From positions 1 to 25,507 of the forward strand of contig JACVTC010000466.1 in NCBI GenBank assembly GCA_016946835.1: DNA of 25,507 nucleotides. The letters are read 5' to 3'. Shown piece after piece: positions 1-7,553 of the stretch (position 1 is its first letter; each line of letters opens with the position of its first letter). Position numbers and translations under genes: made by a program. This DNA comes from Neocallimastix lanati (nom. inval.). Its lineage: Eukaryota > Neocallimastigomycota > Neocallimastigomycetes > Neocallimastigales > Neocallimastigaceae. The notes under the pieces were generated by a model. The model made no database searches, was not told the DNA's origin, and saw only the letters and a program-made list of their open reading frames with translations.

Positions 1-3000
1 CTAAGCATCGTTACTAAGCAGTATTTTGATAAATTACCTGGTGAATATGAAACAGTTGGAAAAAGTCGTGGAAGAATCCAACTAGCAACACAAGATGAAG
101 AATACTCGGAAGGAATTATTGTTCGATTACCAGTAAAAATTAATAATTATGAATTTAATGCGGACTTTAGAATTATTGAGAAAGAAGACTCATTTTATGA
201 TATGTTAATAAACTTTAAAACTCAAATCGATCATTGTTTATTTATTCATCCAACCTTAAACAGTCTATGTAAACTTTTGTCAGAAAGTGAATACGAAGAA
301 ATAGCTAAAATAAATAATCAATATTATGATGAAGAAAGTATAATCTGCACTATTAGAAAAGTTGAAGAAACGAATAATGAAAAGGAAATTATAAAGGAAT
401 TAACTCCAATGGAATTTATTGAGAGTGATGAATTTTTAAGTACCTTAAATAAAGATTATAAAGAACAAATTATTAAAATTCTCAAAGAAATGATTGACAT
501 AGTTGCCACTTCAACAGAAGAACTAACTCCTTCTAAACTTTCACCACATAAGATCCGTTTGAAAGCAAATGCAAAGCCAGTAAAATTAAGAAGTTATAGG
601 TTAACTAAATTAAAATCAGATATCTTAAAAGAAGAACTTACAAAGCTTATTAAGAAAGGATTGATAGAACCATCCTGTTCAGAATGGTCATCTCCAGTAG
701 TACTCATTCTAAAACACAATGGAAAGTGGCGCTTGTGCATTGACTACCGAAAAGTCAATGATATGACAGAAAAAGATTCTTATTCAGTTCCATATATAGA
801 TGAAATTTTTGATAGTCTCGGAGGAGCTAAAATATTTACAACTCTTGATTTATTTTCTGGTTTTCACCAAATCTTAATGGATGAAGAAAGCGTTGAAGTA
901 ACCACTTTCACTACTAAGTTTGGAAATTATCAATTTAAGGTTATGCCTTTTGGACTTACTGGAGCTCCCTCAACCTTCCAAAGAGAAATGAATAAAATTT
1001 TATTCCCTTTTATTGGTGAATTTGTTTATGTATTTATTGATGATGTTTTGATCTATTCAAAAAGTATCGAAGAACATTTAATTCATATTAAACAAGTATT
1101 AGAAGTATTTAAAGAAAACAAGTTAAAAATTAATATTGAAAAGTGCCATTTTCTTCAAACTGAAGTTGATGTATTAGGTCACAAACTTACTACTAAAGGA
1201 TTAAGTCCCATGGAAAGTAAGATAACAGCTATTAAGAAGTGGGAAGCCCCTTCATCACTTCATGAATTAAGATCATTTTTAGGAGCAGTGGGATATTATC
1301 GTGATTTTATTCCTAAATATGCTCAAATTACCTCACCTTTATGTAAATTATTGAAAAAGAATACCAAATATGAATGGAATAAAGAACAACAAGAAAGCTT
1401 TGAACTCCTAAAAGAAAAATTAATCAATGCACCTATTCTAAAATTTCCGTCATTTGACAAACCTTTTATCATTAGAACTGATGCTTCGTATAATGGAATT
1501 GGTGGAGTTCTTTTACAAAAAGAAGAAGAAACCGGTAAGGAGCATCCAATACACTTTATAAGTAGAAGTTTAAAGAAAGCTGAAAAGAATTATGGTATTA
1601 CCGATTTAGAAGGAACCGCTTTGTTTTACTGTATGACTAAATTTAAATCTTATATTGAAGGAAATCCATTACCTACAACTATTTACACAGATCATAAACC
1701 ATTAGTTGGTTTATTTAAGAATAAAGAACCTTTGAATGCAAGGCAAACAAGATGGTGTCTAACCGCTAGTATGCTCGGAATTAATATAAAATATGAATCA
1801 GGCAAAAAGAATGTGTTAGCTGATGCTCTTTCAAGAATGAAAAGTAAGGAAGAGAGAAAGATATTATTAACAAAAATTACTAATGGAAATAATGAAGAAT
1901 TATTATCTAAAGTTATAAAGGAATTTATTAATGAAAAGTTTACTGTTATTGATGGTGAAGATTATTTTATCGACAATGGAAATTATAGAAAATTAATAAC
2001 GGACGAAAATGAAAGGTTTAAATTAATTTTAGAAGCTCATAATATTGGCCACGAAGGATATTACAAAACATATCAAAGACTTAAGAAAAACTTTTATTGG
2101 AATCATATGATTAAAGATATCAAAAGAATTGTTAGTAATTGTGAAAAATGCCAGTTAAATCGTCCTCAACCATATCCAGAACCAACCGAAAACCATCCAA
2201 CTAAAGTGGAGGGTCCCTTTGTGCATTTAGGATTAGATATTATAGGACCGTTACCAAAAACAAGAAATAATAATCAATATATTATAGTAACTGTTGATTA
2301 CTTTACCAAATGGGTTGAAGCCGAACCCACTGAAAACATAACTTCCTCTGATATAATTAAATTTTTAATAAACGTTTTTGCAAGACATGGTGTGCCTCAA
2401 GTTATTACTACAGATAATGGAGTCCAATTCACTTCTGATATGACTAAAATCTTTCTTGATCTTTATGATGTTTATGTAAAATTCATAGCTACCTATCACC
2501 CTGAATCCAATGGTCTCACTGAAAACCGAAATAAAGAAATTGGAAAATTACTTCGTTTATTAGGAAGGAAAAATCAAGATTGGGATGAAGTTTTACCTTC
2601 TGCTTTATGGGCACTTCGAACTACCAAAAACACAGCTACCGGACATTCTAGTTTTGAATTAGTATATGGAAGAGAAGACCAACAGCCTTATGATATAGCC
2701 ATAAGAACAATTGAAAATGCAGGTAAATCGTATGATGAAATTTTAATGGAAAAATTTGTTCGTCATTATCAATGGACTAGAGAAGCATGCGAAAATGTGA
2801 AGAATGCTAACAAGTATTGGGCAACAAGACGAGAAGAACAAATAAGTATGAAAAAAGGAAAAGAATTAAAAGCTGGTGATCTTGTTCTTGTTAGAAACTT
2901 TAGCCGCACTAAGCTAGAACCATATTACAATGGACCATTTAAAATTTTAAAAATTCAATTCAACACGGCAACCTTAATCGATCAGAAAACTGGGAAACAA

Positions 3001-3063
3001 CTCGATAGGAATGTTCATTTTAAAAATTTAGTAAAGTTTAACTCCGCTTACAGAGAAGCTTGA
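1..3063 (+). CDS. pol: Pol polyprotein of E1 (5' partial): end of protease, RT, RNase H, integrase
   Basis: The frame is open from base 1 and gives 1020 residues; the true start is outside the window, so an ATG at 202 is not the start. The first residues follow the protease active-site region. The RT catalytic aspartates are D283 (TLDLFSG) and D347/D348 (FIDD). RNase H acidic residues are D494, E537 and D564. The integrase zinc finger is H680, H684, C714, C717; the DD35E triad is D746, D805, E841, all intact. The C-terminus has a GPY/F-like segment (YYNGPFKIL) and no chromodomain that I can recognise. The product would be cut by its own protease and copies and integrates the element. No stop or frameshift is visible, so this part looks functional. 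The stop is followed within 20 bases by the 3' LTR. Confidence 0.95.
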   Translation, partial: LSIVTKQYFDKLPGEYETVGKSRGRIQLATQDEEYSEGIIVRLPVKINNYEFNADFRIIEKEDSFYDMLINFKTQIDHCLFIHPTLNSLCKLLSESEYEEIAKINNQYYDEESIICTIRKVEETNNEKEIIKELTPMEFIESDEFLSTLNKDYKEQIIKILKEMIDIVATSTEELTPSKLSPHKIRLKANAKPVKLRSYRLTKLKSDILKEELTKLIKKGLIEPSCSEWSSPVVLILKHNGKWRLCIDYRKVNDMTEKDSYSVPYIDEIFDSLGGAKIFTTLDLFSGFHQILMDEESVEVTTFTTKFGNYQFKVMPFGLTGAPSTFQREMNKILFPFIGEFVYVFIDDVLIYSKSIEEHLIHIKQVLEVFKENKLKINIEKCHFLQTEVDVLGHKLTTKGLSPMESKITAIKKWEAPSSLHELRSFLGAVGYYRDFIPKYAQITSPLCKLLKKNTKYEWNKEQQESFELLKEKLINAPILKFPSFDKPFIIRTDASYNGIGGVLLQKEEETGKEHPIHFISRSLKKAEKNYGITDLEGTALFYCMTKFKSYIEGNPLPTTIYTDHKPLVGLFKNKEPLNARQTRWCLTASMLGINIKYESGKKNVLADALSRMKSKEERKILLTKITNGNNEELLSKVIKEFINEKFTVIDGEDYFIDNGNYRKLITDENERFKLILEAHNIGHEGYYKTYQRLKKNFYWNHMIKDIKRIVSNCEKCQLNRPQPYPEPTENHPTKVEGPFVHLGLDIIGPLPKTRNNNQYIIVTVDYFTKWVEAEPTENITSSDIIKFLINVFARHGVPQVITTDNGVQFTSDMTKIFLDLYDVYVKFIATYHPESNGLTENRNKEIGKLLRLLGRKNQDWDEVLPSALWALRTTKNTATGHSSFELVYGREDQQPYDIAIRTIENAGKSYDEILMEKFVRHYQWTREACENVKNANKYWATRREEQISMKKGKELKAGDLVLVRNFSRTKLEPYYNGPFKILKIQFNTATLIDQKTGKQLDRNVHFKNLVKFNSAYREA

Positions 3064-3072
3064 GTCTTCGTC

Positions 3073-3081
3073 GGGGCATCT
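3073..3081 (+). promoter_or_regulatory. Polypurine-tract-like block of E1
   Basis: GGGGCATCT lies directly before the LTR start TGATAAG. The same GGGG(G)CATC(A/T) block stands before the 3' LTRs of E2, E3 and E4, which marks it as the likely plus-strand primer site. The four or five bases CATC(A/T) between the G run and the LTR are unusual. Confidence 0.6.
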
Positions 3082-3568
3082 TGATAAGAATGTACTAAAT
3101 AATGCATTCTTAATTAAATCTACGATTTATTTCTAATACATTATGTGTACATTATTATTTTTGTACTTTAATAAATTTTTAAATTCAAAGATTAAAAATT
3201 AGATCAAAAATTATATTAAACTTTATAATTTTTATATTAAATCTTATATTAATAGTAATATTTTTATATATTTAAAACTTATATTAACAATATTAATAAT
3301 AAATCTTATTTTTTTATTTTTATATTAATAATGAAAATTTGTATTAATAATATTTTTATATATTGATAATTAAAAATTTATATATTATATTTTAACTTTT
3401 ATTATAAAATTTTATATCGAAATGTTTTATTTTATATTGAAAAATATTTTATTTTATTAAAAACCTTTATATTAGAATAGTATTTTTATTTTTATTTGAA
3501 TATTTTAACAGATTGTAATAAAAATTTTAGCCAATTAAATAAATTCTTATTAGTAATATTTTAGATAG

Positions 3569-3617
<49 letters not shown>

Positions 3618-3920
3618 TATTAATATTATAAATGTATTTTATTTATATTGTTATAATTAAATTTTATATAATTGATTATAAAAATCAATTTAAATTTAAT
3701 AGTTTCATATATAAAAAGAAAAATAATAATAAAATGTAATTTAGTGGCAAGAACAACTTTTATGCCTTGAAAAAAAAGTATAAATAGTTGTAAATTTTGC
3801 TACTAATTTTTAAATATCATCAAATAAAATCAAATAAATTTATAAATAAAAATAATAAATAAATAAATAAAATTTGTGTTTCCTTACTTTATTTTTATTT
3901 AATTCTCTAAAACCTTAACA
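3082..3920 (+). repeat. 3' LTR of E1 (839 bp)
   Basis: Starts TGATAAGAATG after the PPT block and ends ACCTTAACA before the TGTG spacer, giving TG...CA ends. The partner 5' LTR is outside the window, so the boundaries rest on comparison with the other four junctions. The sequence is almost all A/T and holds a run of 40 A at 3574-3613. A TATAAATA box is at 3779. No gene is seen. Confidence 0.8.
3779..3793 (+). promoter_or_regulatory. Candidate core promoter of LTR1
   Basis: TATAAATA followed after two bases by TGTAA. Near-identical blocks occur in LTR2 (4752-4765) and LTR4 (16964-16978), although these LTRs do not otherwise align well. A TATA box alone means little in such A/T-rich DNA; the shared spacing is the argument. 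Confidence 0.4.
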
Positions 3921-3924
3921 TGTG
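3921..3924. repeat. Target site duplication TGTG, left side of E2
   Basis: TGTG stands between the end of LTR1 (AACA) and the start of LTR2 (TGGTAAAG). The same four bases follow the 3' LTR of E2 at 12595-12598, as expected for a 4-bp duplication made by integrase. Confidence 0.8.
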
Positions 3925-4751
3925 TGGTAAAGAATGAATTAATAACCTTTATTTTATTATTAATAATTCTTTACTAAATTGTACTTTCCTATATTCTTCA
4001 TAACCTAAACCTCATTGTAAATTTAATTTATTTTGATATAAATTAATTTTAATTTGTAAATAATGTAAATAAATTTTAATTAATCACTTTATTGTTATAT
4101 TATTAAATATATGTATATATTAAAATACAATTGTAAATATTAAAATTATACTTTTAAGATACTAAATTATTAAAAATATTAATTAAATATTATTATAAAA
4201 ATTATTATAAAATTATTAAAATTATTAATTAAATATTATTCTAAAAATTATTATAAATTATTAATATTATAAAATTATTAAAATTATTAAATATTATTAT
4301 AAAAATTTATATATTATAACTATTAAATATTATTATAAAATTATTAAGATTATTAATTAAATTTATTATTAAAAATTATTATTAAAAATTTTACTTATTA
4401 TAAAAATTATTATTTAAATATTATCAAATTTATTAATTAAATATTATAAAAATTTTATTTTATTTTGAAAATAATTACAAGTATTATTTAAAATAATTAA
4501 AGATTATTAAATTTATTATATTAATCTTTAAAAACAATTTATTTAACTTAAAAATATCAAAGAAAATAGTAAAAACTATTTTCTATATATTTATTTTATA
4601 ATTATTTTTAATTAAATTATATTTGAATATTATATTATTATATTTATAAAAATTAAAACAAAAATGAATTATTGATATAAAATTAATTCAATAATTCTAT
4701 AAAATTACTTAAATTATAAACAATTAATTATACTTTAAATTTATAAAAAAA

Positions 4752-4765
4752 TATAAATATTGTAA
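4752..4765 (+). promoter_or_regulatory. Candidate core promoter of LTR2
   Basis: TATAAATA, one base, TGTAA. It matches the blocks in LTR1 and LTR4. It lies about 180 bp from the LTR end, so a transcript from here would include the 4862-4914 hairpin in its 5' leader. A second TATAAATA at 4828 is an alternative. Confidence 0.35.
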
Positions 4766-4861
4766 CAATTTCTTAAAAATTAAATATGTGTACTTTAAAT
4801 AAAAAACTTTTATATTAATAAAAAAAATATAAATAACTTTTAATAAAGAAATAATTTTTTT

Positions 4862-4914
4862 TATTTAAAATCAAAGCAGGGTAATACCCGTCCCCCCCTG
4901 CTTGATTTTAAATA
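4862..4914 (+). other. Long hairpin near the end of LTR2
   Basis: Arms TATTTAAAATCAA (4862-4874) and TTGATTTTAAATA (4902-4914) pair over 13 bp. After one bulged A come GCAGGG (4876-4881) and CCCTGC (4896-4901), a further 6 bp. The loop is C-rich. The copy in the 3' LTR is 12516-12568. It is the only G/C-rich patch in this LTR. It could act in the R/U5 part of the RNA (3' end formation, strand transfer or packaging); that role is inference. Confidence 0.75.
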
Positions 4915-4944
4915 TCTAAGTGTCAACCCCGAGTCTACCAAAAT

Positions 4945-4962
4945 TGGTGGAGATATCGGGGA
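4945..4962 (+). promoter_or_regulatory. Primer binding site of E2
   Basis: TGGTGGAGATATCGGGGA starts four bases after the LTR. The same 18 bases follow the 5' LTRs of E3 (13133) and E4 (17169), though these have different LTRs. Read as a tRNA 3' end, the complement fits tRNA geometry: CCA, discriminator A, acceptor TATCTCC, T-stem CCCGA. The matching tRNA would start GGAGATA. I cannot name the isoacceptor. Confidence 0.75.
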
Positions 4963-4994
4963 AGAAGAAGAAGAAGAAGAAGAAGAAGAAGAAG

Positions 4995-5026
<32 letters not shown>

Positions 5027-5036
5027 GAAGAAGAAG

Positions 5037-5068
<32 letters not shown>

Positions 5069-5404
5069 GACCAAGTGGAAGAAGACCAAGTGGAAGAAGA
5101 CCAAGAAAAAGAAGACCAAGAAGTAGACCAAGTGGAAGAAGACCAAGAAAAAGAAGACCAAGAAGAAAATCAAGAAGAAGACCAAGAAGAAGACCAAGAA
5201 GAAAACCAAGAAGAAAACCAAGAAGAAAACCAAGAAGAAGACCAAGAAGAAGACCAAGAAGAAGACCAAGAAGAAGACCAAGAAGAAGACCAAGAAGAAG
5301 ACCAAGAAGAAGACCAAGAAGAAGACCAAGAAGAAGACCAAGAAGAGGAAGACCAAGAAGAGGAAGACCAAGAAGGAGAAGACCAAGAAGGAAATTGGAA
5401 CTAC
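4962..5404 (+). repeat. GAA microsatellite and GAAGACCAA-type minisatellite
   Basis: About 100 bases of nearly pure GAA are followed by units made of GAA and GACCAA. One + frame reads as Glu/Asp/Gln repeats up to a TAG at 5405. Its reverse strand reads as Phe/Leu/Val repeats. Both open frames are products of the repeat and I do not call them genes. The repeat starts within the last bases of the PBS region, so it has expanded in the RNA leader of E2; E3 and E4 lack it. Confidence 0.9.
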
Positions 5405-5482
5405 TAGGACTTATTTTTTTTTTGGAATTATTAGAATAATTTTTTTAAATTAAATTTAATAGAATTAAATTAAATTAAATTA

Positions 5483-5489
<7 letters not shown>

Positions 5490-5535
<46 letters not shown>
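5490..5535 (+). repeat. Poly(A) run (46 bp)
   Basis: An uninterrupted A run just before the folded leader domain. A second run of about 51 A (6125-6175) stands just after it. Confidence 0.9.
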
Positions 5536-5539
<4 letters not shown>

Positions 5540-5577
5540 CACACTTTTACATTCATCATCATCAAATTTTTTTTTTA

Positions 5578-6114
5578 TTGTTATCGGTTTTTGTGTGTTG
5601 TTGTTGTGGTTGGTGTTGTTGTTGTGATTGTTGTTGTTGTGGTAGTAATAAAAATTAACATCAGTTTTATTTGGTCTTCGCGTGCTCCAAATAAAACTAT
5701 ATACTGAGTTTACTGCGTACTAAGCAGTTATAGATAATTCTATAATTGCGAGTGGTTTAATCAGGTGTTTGGAGAGGGGCCGGTTACGAACTAATCGAAC
5801 CCCGATTAGATATAGCGGTAAATACTGTTGGGAAGCAGAAATTACCCTATAGATCACCCATTATACGTTCAACACGGTTTGGGTGCTCCTCCACTTGACT
5901 CAGGCAAATTCACTTAGTATACCGAAATACTAAGGTCCCTCTGCGTGGTCGGCAGTTGTAATAGATAGCGGTTTTTCAAGTTGTATTAGGTTTGTTAATT
6001 TACCTTGTTTTTAATTAAGTTTATTTGTTTTTTTTTAAGTTGTAATTATATAAACTTAATAATAATTGTAATTGTAATTGTAATTGTAAATATTGTAATA
6101 ATAACCGATAACAA
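5578..6114 (+). ncRNA. Folded leader RNA domain of E2
   Basis: This stretch between LTR and gag has a far higher G/C content than its surroundings. It is closed by a 12-bp perfect inverted repeat, TTGTTATCGGTT (5578-5589) with AACCGATAACAA (6103-6114). Inside are local hairpins: AGTTTTATTTGG/CCAAATAAAACT (5663-5674/5687-5698, 12 bp); ACTGC/GCAGT (5712-5716/5724-5728); TATAGA/TCTATA (5729-5734/5739-5744); CTAATCG/CGATTAG (5791-5797/5803-5809); CACCCA/TGGGTG (5855-5860/5880-5885); CTTAGTAT/ATACTAAG (5913-5920/5927-5934). A TTG/GTT-rich stretch fills 5590-5645. It is part of the element RNA, not shown to be a separate transcript. Packaging, dimerisation or translation control are possible roles; none is proven here. 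Confidence 0.6.
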
Positions 6115-6122
6115 ATAAATAA

Positions 6123-6124
<2 letters not shown>

Positions 6125-6175
<51 letters not shown>
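6125..6175 (+). repeat. Poly(A) run (about 51 bp)
   Basis: A second long A run in the E2 leader, directly after the closing stem of the folded domain. Confidence 0.88.
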
Positions 6176-6177
<2 letters not shown>

Positions 6178-6279
6178 ATATTAATTTTTGAGTTTTTAAA
6201 TATTTTTAATTGCTATATTTAAAAAAATTTTTTCTGTAAATAATTGTATATATTTTTTTTATTTAAGTAAAGATAAACG

Positions 6280-6425
6280 AAAGGGGTTATTAGCTTGAAA
6301 GAATAGTGAACACTCCAACTAGTTTATTAATTTATATTTATTCTAGTGTCCAGGAGGGGGAGTACGGGTGTATATAGCAAAATTAAATATACACTAGCCG
6401 GAAACGTCTCACTAGAGATATAAAT
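6280..6425 (+). other. Second structured patch in the E2 leader
   Basis: A short, less A/T-rich island before gag. CTAGTGT (6343-6349) pairs with ACACTAG (6391-6397). The nested arms GTGTATAT (6368-6375) and ATATACAC (6387-6394) are an alternative that competes with it. ACACT (6310-6314) with AGTGT (6345-6349) is a third option. A GGAGGGGGAG purine stretch lies at 6353-6362. The island may be another regulatory part of the leader. The 125 bases between it and gag are plain A/T sequence. Confidence 0.4.
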
Positions 6426-6550
6426 TACTTAAATATATAATTTTAATTGTAAATAAATAAATAAATAAATAAAAATATAGCAATTAAATAATTAATAAAA
6501 CAATTTTTTTATTTTATTTTTTTTTAAAAGTGTGTTTTTTTTTTTTTAAA

Positions 6551-6769
6551 ATGAGTACAATTAATTTTAAAGATTTAAAAAAAGAACTTAAGGATATTGA
6601 AAAAATATCCAAAGAAAATTTAGATGTTAAAACTTGGAAGTCTGATTTAGAGCTTTGGATAAAGCTTGAACATGTTGAAGACTCCAAGATTATATTTTAT
6701 GCCTGTGTTTTAACCTCAATTGGTGAAACCAGGAAAGTCATCCAAGAATTAATGGATGATAATAATAAA

Positions 6770-6826
<57 letters not shown>

Positions 6827-7510
6827 AATTATAAGGATATTAATGATGAAGATGAGGATGATGATAATGAAGAAGATAAAGAAATTGATAAAAAGAATAA
6901 GGCTTATCCTTCCCTTAATAGAATTGTAAAAGCTATAGAAGAATTTTATGGCATTAGGGAGGATCAAAATAATTTATTAAGAGAGCTACGTGCTCTAAGA
7001 ATTAAGAGGAATGAAAGAATCAAAGATTTTAATATTAAGTATAAAACTTTATATTTAAAATTAAATAAAAAGAAAAGAAGTCAGATAAGTGTTTTAGATT
7101 ACACAGACTCCATTGAAAACAATGTTGAAGCCTGGAAACGTCTAACCTTATTTGATAACATTTCTCTGTCAAAAGCCTTTAAAATTGCTGAAAAAGCAGA
7201 TAGGTTAAATTATATGGGTAGTAATCAAAGAAGACATCCTTCTACCCCTTCACCTTCTGCAAATATATCTTCTTTTAATAATAGAGTTAATTTTCATCCT
7301 CCTATTAAAAATAAATTAGAACAAAAAGTTAATATTAAACCTAAAGAAGATAATGACATAGAGGAACTAACAAGAAAAATGAGAAGTTTAACAATAAAGG
7401 CTTGTTATTTCTGTAAAGAACCAGGTCATTATCAAAACAATTGCCCAAAGTTGAGAGCAATTGTTGAGAAAAATAGGAAGGAAATTAGAAACAATAAACG
7501 TTTAAATTGA
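6551..7510 (+). CDS. gag: Gag of E2 (capsid/nucleocapsid)
   Basis: The ATG at 6551 starts MSTINFKDLKKEL and matches the Gag start region of E4; an in-frame GTG at 6530 only adds a run of Phe and is not credible. The product has 319 residues. The N-terminal half is helix-rich and Lys/Glu-rich, as in Ty3-type capsids. Residues 74-92 are 19 consecutive Asp encoded by a pure GAT repeat (6770-6826), which E4 lacks. A conserved block around RELRALRIKRNERIKDFN follows. The zinc knuckle CX2CX4HX4C has C285, C288, H293, C298. Gag packs the RNA into virus-like particles in the cytoplasm. The last codons hold the slippery site for shifting into pol. Confidence 0.95.
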
Positions 7511-7553
7511 GTAATGGGATAAGAAGCTCTCCCATACTTAATAAAGCAGCTTC
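7501..7553 (+). promoter_or_regulatory. Programmed -1 frameshift signal of E2: slippery site plus pseudoknot
   Basis: The heptamer TTTAAAT (7501-7507) is phased as T TTA AAT in the gag frame and is followed at once by TGA. Stem 1 pairs AGTAATGGGA (7510-7519, one bulged A) with TCCCATACT (7530-7538). Its loop bases GAAGCT (7523-7528) can pair with AGCTTC (7548-7553), giving an H-type pseudoknot. With only the core TGGGA/TCCCA formed, the spacer is 7 bases. The pol frame opens only at 7498, so the shift must happen within 13 bases, which fits this site. Confidence 0.85.

Larger units (their letters stand above)
1..3920 (+). mobile_element. E1: 3' part of a Ty3/gypsy LTR retrotransposon
   Basis: The 5' LTR, leader, gag and start of pol lie before the window. 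What remains is pol, a polypurine-like block and the 3' LTR. The order protease-RT-RNase H-integrase places it in Ty3/gypsy (Metaviridae). The 3' LTR ends in CA and is followed by the 4-bp TGTG spacer and the LTR of E2. Its pol resembles those of E2 and E4 along the whole length, yet its LTR is different, so it is a separate family of the same lineage. Confidence 0.93.
3925..4940 (+). repeat. 5' LTR of E2 (1016 bp)
   Basis: Starts TGGTAAAGAATG and ends GAGTCTACCA. It matches 11580-12594 throughout, with one extra A in the run near 4745. A TATAAATA-T-TGTAA block is at 4752-4765. A strong hairpin is at 4862-4914. The rest is simple A/T sequence with no gene. Confidence 0.96.

Noticed and set aside
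202-204. ATG at 202 as start of E1 pol
   Set aside because: The frame is open from base 1 and the upstream residues align with the protease-RT linker of E2 and E4.
1033-1047. RT motif FIDD instead of YxDD
   Set aside because: FIDD is common in Ty3/gypsy elements; the catalytic aspartates are present in E1, E2 and E4.
4916-5386. Minus-strand open frame of 156 residues rich in Phe, Leu and Val
   Set aside because: It is the reverse reading of the GAA/GACCAA repeat and has no other content.
5075-5407. Plus-strand open frame of Glu/Asp/Gln repeats
   Set aside because: Same repeat read on the + strand; starts at a GTG, no flanking unique coding sequence, absent from related elements.
5798-5820. 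GATTAGATA in the E2 leader resembling a conserved rRNA segment
   Set aside because: Only a short match; no further rRNA helices or sequence found around it.
6749-6967. Minus-strand Ile-rich open frame
   Set aside because: Reverse reading of the GAT repeat within gag.
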